Origin: Phocaeicola massiliensis B84634 = Timone 84634 = DSM 17679 = JCM 13223
GTDB lineage: Bacteria > Bacteroidota > Bacteroidia > Bacteroidales > Bacteroidaceae
NCBI RefSeq assembly: GCF_000382445.1
Contig: NZ_KB905472.1
Location: 1,875,283 to 1,939,282, forward strand
Direction: 5' to 3'
DNA: 64,000 bases
Part shown: positions 61,933 through 64,000 of the stretch, one piece after another
Position numbering within the stretch: position 1 is the first letter of the stretch
Layout of the letters: every line of letters starts with the position of its first letter
Translations under genes and position numbers: made by a program
Notes under the pieces: model-generated
Databases searched by the model: none
What the model saw: only the letters and a program-made list of their open reading frames with translations
Told to the model about the DNA's origin: nothing

Positions 61933-61971
61933 AAAGGAACAGGAGCCACAGGGATGGTCTTCTGTTCCTTT
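61933..61971. terminator. Hairpin terminator between convergent genes
   Basis: AAAGGAACAG (61933-61942) and CTGTTCCTTT (61962-61971) pair perfectly over ten bases. It follows the acidic gene by seven bases and the hydrolase gene ends 51 bases to the right, so it can serve both sides. Confidence 0.65.
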
Positions 61972-62022
61972 ACTCGTTGCAGTCTTACGGTTATAGCTGC
62001 TATGCGGATAAACCTTAAACAC

Positions 62023-62823
62023 TCAGATGTCTATTTCCGTAAACCTTGAAAAGCGTCTTCCGTCCCTTTCTATAGTCTCGAAAAACATCTTTTCCGGTCT
62101 GACCCAATAAGATTTCTCTCCATAGAGAGCCTGATATACAACCATCCGCTCCTGAGTTTCACTGTCAAAAGCGGAATGGATATATTTATAGGTACCACCC
62201 TTGAAATGACGGAAATATCTTTCTTCTTTTTTAGGAAACTCCATCAGCATCTTCATGGCCAAGGGCGCATACCAGGTCTTCACTTCCTGTTCTGTGGGAG
62301 TATGCGCACCCGGGAAATGATGGGAATTGTTGTAATGCTCCAGGAACATGGGCTCATAGTGAGCCAGTCTGTCCTGTTCGCCGAATAGTCCCCAGACACG
62401 GTCTCTGTAATACGGATTACAGCAGTCAAACTGAATCTTTTCGAGTTTGGCAAACTCTTCGATTAAAGCTTCATCTATGATAAACGTCTGATTGCCGTCC
62501 TTGCGTGGGGCTTTGTACTGATGCTCACCGATTCTTTCTTTCAAGAATTTCGTCATCTCAAAGTGCGGATTGCCAAGCAATGCCGGGATGCCGACTATCG
62601 GGGCGAGCATCTGCGCAAGAAAAGATCCGCAGCTGTTACCCAGCAGCAGGTCGGGCGATTCCTGTTCAATGATTGAGCGTACCTGTTTTAATGCCTCCTT
62701 GGGATGAAGCGGAAGGTCTGGCGTTAAGACGGAGGCATGATTTTCAAATGCTTCTTTCAGAGCAACTGCCATCGGACAACTTCCTGTGGCAAAGAATCCG
62801 TGAAGGAAAAGTATCTTTTTCAT
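62023..62823 (-). CDS. YqiA-like alpha/beta hydrolase (UPF0227) fused to DUF1653
   Basis: 266 residues. Residues ~1-185 are a small alpha/beta hydrolase of the UPF0227/YqiA type: FLHGFFATG near the start, the nucleophile in GNSCGSFLAQ (GxSxG), and a late His in NNSHHFPGAH. Residues ~205-262 (RHFKGGTYKYIHSAFDSETQERMVVYQALYGEKSYWVRPEKMF) are a DUF1653 domain. The two are normally separate proteins, so the fusion is informative. It ends five bases after the start of its neighbour's reading direction begins (the recombinase-like gene lies five bases upstream). The substrate of the esterase is unknown. Confidence 0.75.
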   Translation of the reverse strand: MKKILFLHGFFATGSCPMAVALKEAFENHASVLTPDLPLHPKEALKQVRSIIEQESPDLLLGNSCGSFLAQMLAPIVGIPALLGNPHFEMTKFLKERIGEHQYKAPRKDGNQTFIIDEALIEEFAKLEKIQFDCCNPYYRDRVWGLFGEQDRLAHYEPMFLEHYNNSHHFPGAHTPTEQEVKTWYAPLAMKMLMEFPKKEERYFRHFKGGTYKYIHSAFDSETQERMVVYQALYGEKSYWVRPEKMFFETIERDGRRFSRFTEIDI

Positions 62824-62828
62824 TATAG

Positions 62829-63485
62829 TCAGCTTTTATCCATATCTTTCGATGTATCCTCTTCATTTTTCTTTTTGATAGGTCCGGAATGGTTTCCTCT
62901 ATTGAGTTTGATGCCATGCTTGTTCAGAATACGGAACACAGAACTTCTGCTTTTGAAGCCGCTTGCTCTCCATATCTCATCTATAGGATGACCGGCTGCA
63001 TACAGATTGATAACTGTCTTTTCTCTGTCGAGCTTTTGTAATTTTGTGGAAGAAACCTTCGGTAATGATGCAATCATCTTCGCCTGCAGGTTCACCATAT
63101 GCTCGGCAGTCTTTCTCAAAGCAAGTACTTCTTCAGGTAAGGCACCCATCATTTCCAGCACATCCGATGGCTTGGTTTCAGGGAAAAGCTGGTTCTTGGA
63201 ATCAATCCGGTCGTGTATGCTTATGACGCGAATAGCTTTTACCCGGCAAAATTCCAGGAAAGTAGCCAGTTCCCGACTGCCACGGATGGCATTTGAAAAT
63301 TTGGGGATAACAAGTTCATCCCCCCTTTGCAGGGCAACCATGAGTTGCTTCCAAAGCGGCCTGTTGCGTTCGTTCTCATCGCACTCCTCTACAATGCGTA
63401 TACATCCGAAGTTATTCATCCACTCCCTGTCTTCTTCCAGTTTGTCATACTGGGATATTGCCATAATGTAACCTATCTTTGCCAT
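62829..63485 (-). CDS. Serine-recombinase-like protein with degenerate active site
   Basis: 218 residues from the ATG at 63485. The N-terminal part follows the resolvase fold (GYIMAISQYDKLEEDREWM; LMVALQRGDELVIPKFSNAIRGSRELATFLEFC; AIRVISIHDRIDS) and the C-terminus has an HTH (YAAGHPIDEIWRASGFKSRSSVFRIL). A serine is near the expected nucleophile position, but the Arg before it (YxRVS) is absent and the RLGRS pair appears as NAIRGS. Activity is therefore doubtful; it may be a DNA-binding or regulatory relative. It lies five bases upstream of the YqiA-like gene. Confidence 0.6.
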   Translation of the reverse strand: MAKIGYIMAISQYDKLEEDREWMNNFGCIRIVEECDENERNRPLWKQLMVALQRGDELVIPKFSNAIRGSRELATFLEFCRVKAIRVISIHDRIDSKNQLFPETKPSDVLEMMGALPEEVLALRKTAEHMVNLQAKMIASLPKVSSTKLQKLDREKTVINLYAAGHPIDEIWRASGFKSRSSVFRILNKHGIKLNRGNHSGPIKKKNEEDTSKDMDKS

Positions 63486-63894
63486 ATTATAAAGGTTTTG
63501 ACTGATAATCAAATAGATGTCTTATCTTGTCTTGAAAAATATATAGTATGATAATTCTCCAAGAGTATAATGAACACGACTCTGATGCAAAGGTATAAAT
63601 TATATTCATATTGGTAATCATACTGATATGACAGATTTTATAATCGACTTCTTTTTTAACAACTTCTTATTATCAATAGATATGTATTATAAATCATACT
63701 ATTATGAGTATGAAATATAAATTAGTATAAACTGAATATTTTATACTGACAATGTGGAATTTTATCTATACATTTGCCACATAACAAACAAAATTATGCC
63801 AATGATATATAGAAATTTAATCGGTCAGAATCACTGTTGTAGCGGTTTGATTGGTATGTCTGACGCAGGTTCAGGAAAACAAGTGAAAGAAAGT
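63486..63894. other. AT-rich non-coding stretch
   Basis: No reading frame with support is seen here. A weak inverted repeat ATGTGG (63752-63757) with CCACAT is visible. It separates the recombinase-like gene from the region with a lipoprotein-like start. Confidence 0.4.
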
Positions 63895-63946
63895 AAATCA
63901 AGTGAAAGAAAAAATACTCAAATGAGTTTAATCTTTCACTTGATTT
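63895..63946. repeat. Inverted repeat around a lipoprotein-like start
   Basis: AAATCAAGTGAAAGA (63895-63909) pairs exactly with TCTTTCACTTGATTT (63932-63946), with a second small stem ACTCA-AA-TGAGT between them, and seven T bases end at 63950. It looks like an intrinsic terminator for plus-strand RNA, although no gene lies upstream, or a regulatory hairpin of the next gene, whose ATG lies in the loop. Confidence 0.6.
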
Positions 63947-64000
63947 TTTTATGCTCTGTACTCTTGTTTTACTCATGCAACAATCATGAGAAATATGATT
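63922..64000 (+). CDS. Start of a lipoprotein gene, cut by the window end
   Basis: An ATG at 63922 reads MSLIFHLIFLCSVLLFYSCN, with the lipobox LFYSC and then NHEKYD, and runs off the window. This is a typical Bacteroidales lipoprotein signal peptide. It starts inside the loop of the inverted repeat, which lowers certainty. Nothing can be said of the mature protein. Confidence 0.4.
   Translation, partial: MSLIFHLIFLCSVLLFYSCNNHEKYD

Noticed and set aside
1..64000. CRISPR array
   Set aside because: The motif arrays near parA and the ~275-base tandem repeats do not have the short equal repeats and unique spacers of CRISPR, and no cas gene is present.
1..64000. tRNA or rRNA genes near the integrase
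   Set aside because: I looked for clover-leaf patterns and conserved T-loops around 44-48 kb and elsewhere and saw none. A covariance-model scan could still find one.

Overview
The window looks like accessory, mostly mobile DNA from a Bacteroidales bacterium (Bacteroides, Phocaeicola or Prevotella type). The signs are an IS1380-type insertion sequence, an ArdC/DUF4099/DUF2958/Toprim gene set typical of Bacteroidales mobile elements, a MobV relaxase next to a RepA-like ATPase, excisionase-like HTH protein and tyrosine integrase, promoter -7 boxes of the TAnnTTTG type, and little Shine-Dalgarno sequence. No rRNA or tRNA gene was seen. The species cannot be named from the sequence alone.

Layout. 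(1) 1-9.6 kb, minus strand: a tightly overlapping operon behind an XRE-type regulator. It holds a UDP-HexNAc-type dehydrogenase, a UDP-xylose-synthase-like epimerase, five radical SAM proteins, a methyltransferase and a glycosyltransferase/deacetylase fusion cut by an IS whose end forms the left edge of the window. It probably makes or modifies an unusual glycan. (2) 9.8-28 kb, mostly plus strand: a secreted M23 peptidase, then a long run of mobile-element genes: DUF4099-like protein, Toprim protein, a PH-domain membrane protein, two paralogous exported helical proteins, an M23 gene split at an A10 run, an inactive ArdC homologue fused to a MutS-I domain, a glucosaminidase-M23 hydrolase, a two-OB protein and an active-looking ArdC. 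A complete IS1380-type element with 5-bp target duplications sits inside this run. (3) 28.2-38.5 kb, minus strand: a candidate defence island built around a 1735-residue methyltransferase-like/nuclease-like/RecQ-helicase protein, with a DUF1848 protein and two coiled-coil proteins, then a DUF4143 ATPase. (4) 38.9-46.8 kb, minus strand: OmpA-like protein, MobV relaxase with a probable oriT, RepA-like ATPase, HTH protein, integrase and a zinc-ribbon protein with four HTH units. This is an integrative mobilizable element backbone. (5) 46.8-51 kb: long non-coding stretches around an AbiE-type toxin-antitoxin pair bounded by a perfect 42-bp direct repeat. (6) 51-64 kb: SSB, small acidic proteins, ParA and a small partner flanked by TACATGTA/ACGTGTA-like motif arrays, a phosphoribosyltransferase-SLOG pair, YolD with a Y-family polymerase, DUF2958, a YqiA-DUF1653 fusion and a recombinase-like protein.

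How it fits together. Regions 2 and 4-6 supply DNA mobilization, anti-restriction, ssDNA handling, segregation and cell-wall remodelling. No VirB4/TraG-type motor is visible here, so transfer would need machinery outside the window. Regions 1 and 3 and the AbiE pair look like cargo. The most unusual items are the radical SAM glycan operon, the RecQ-centred island, and a family of structured 5' leaders with matching compensatory changes in front of several plasmid-type genes (51.8, 55.4, 57.3 and 61.0 kb). Functions rest on motifs read by eye; no database search was possible.
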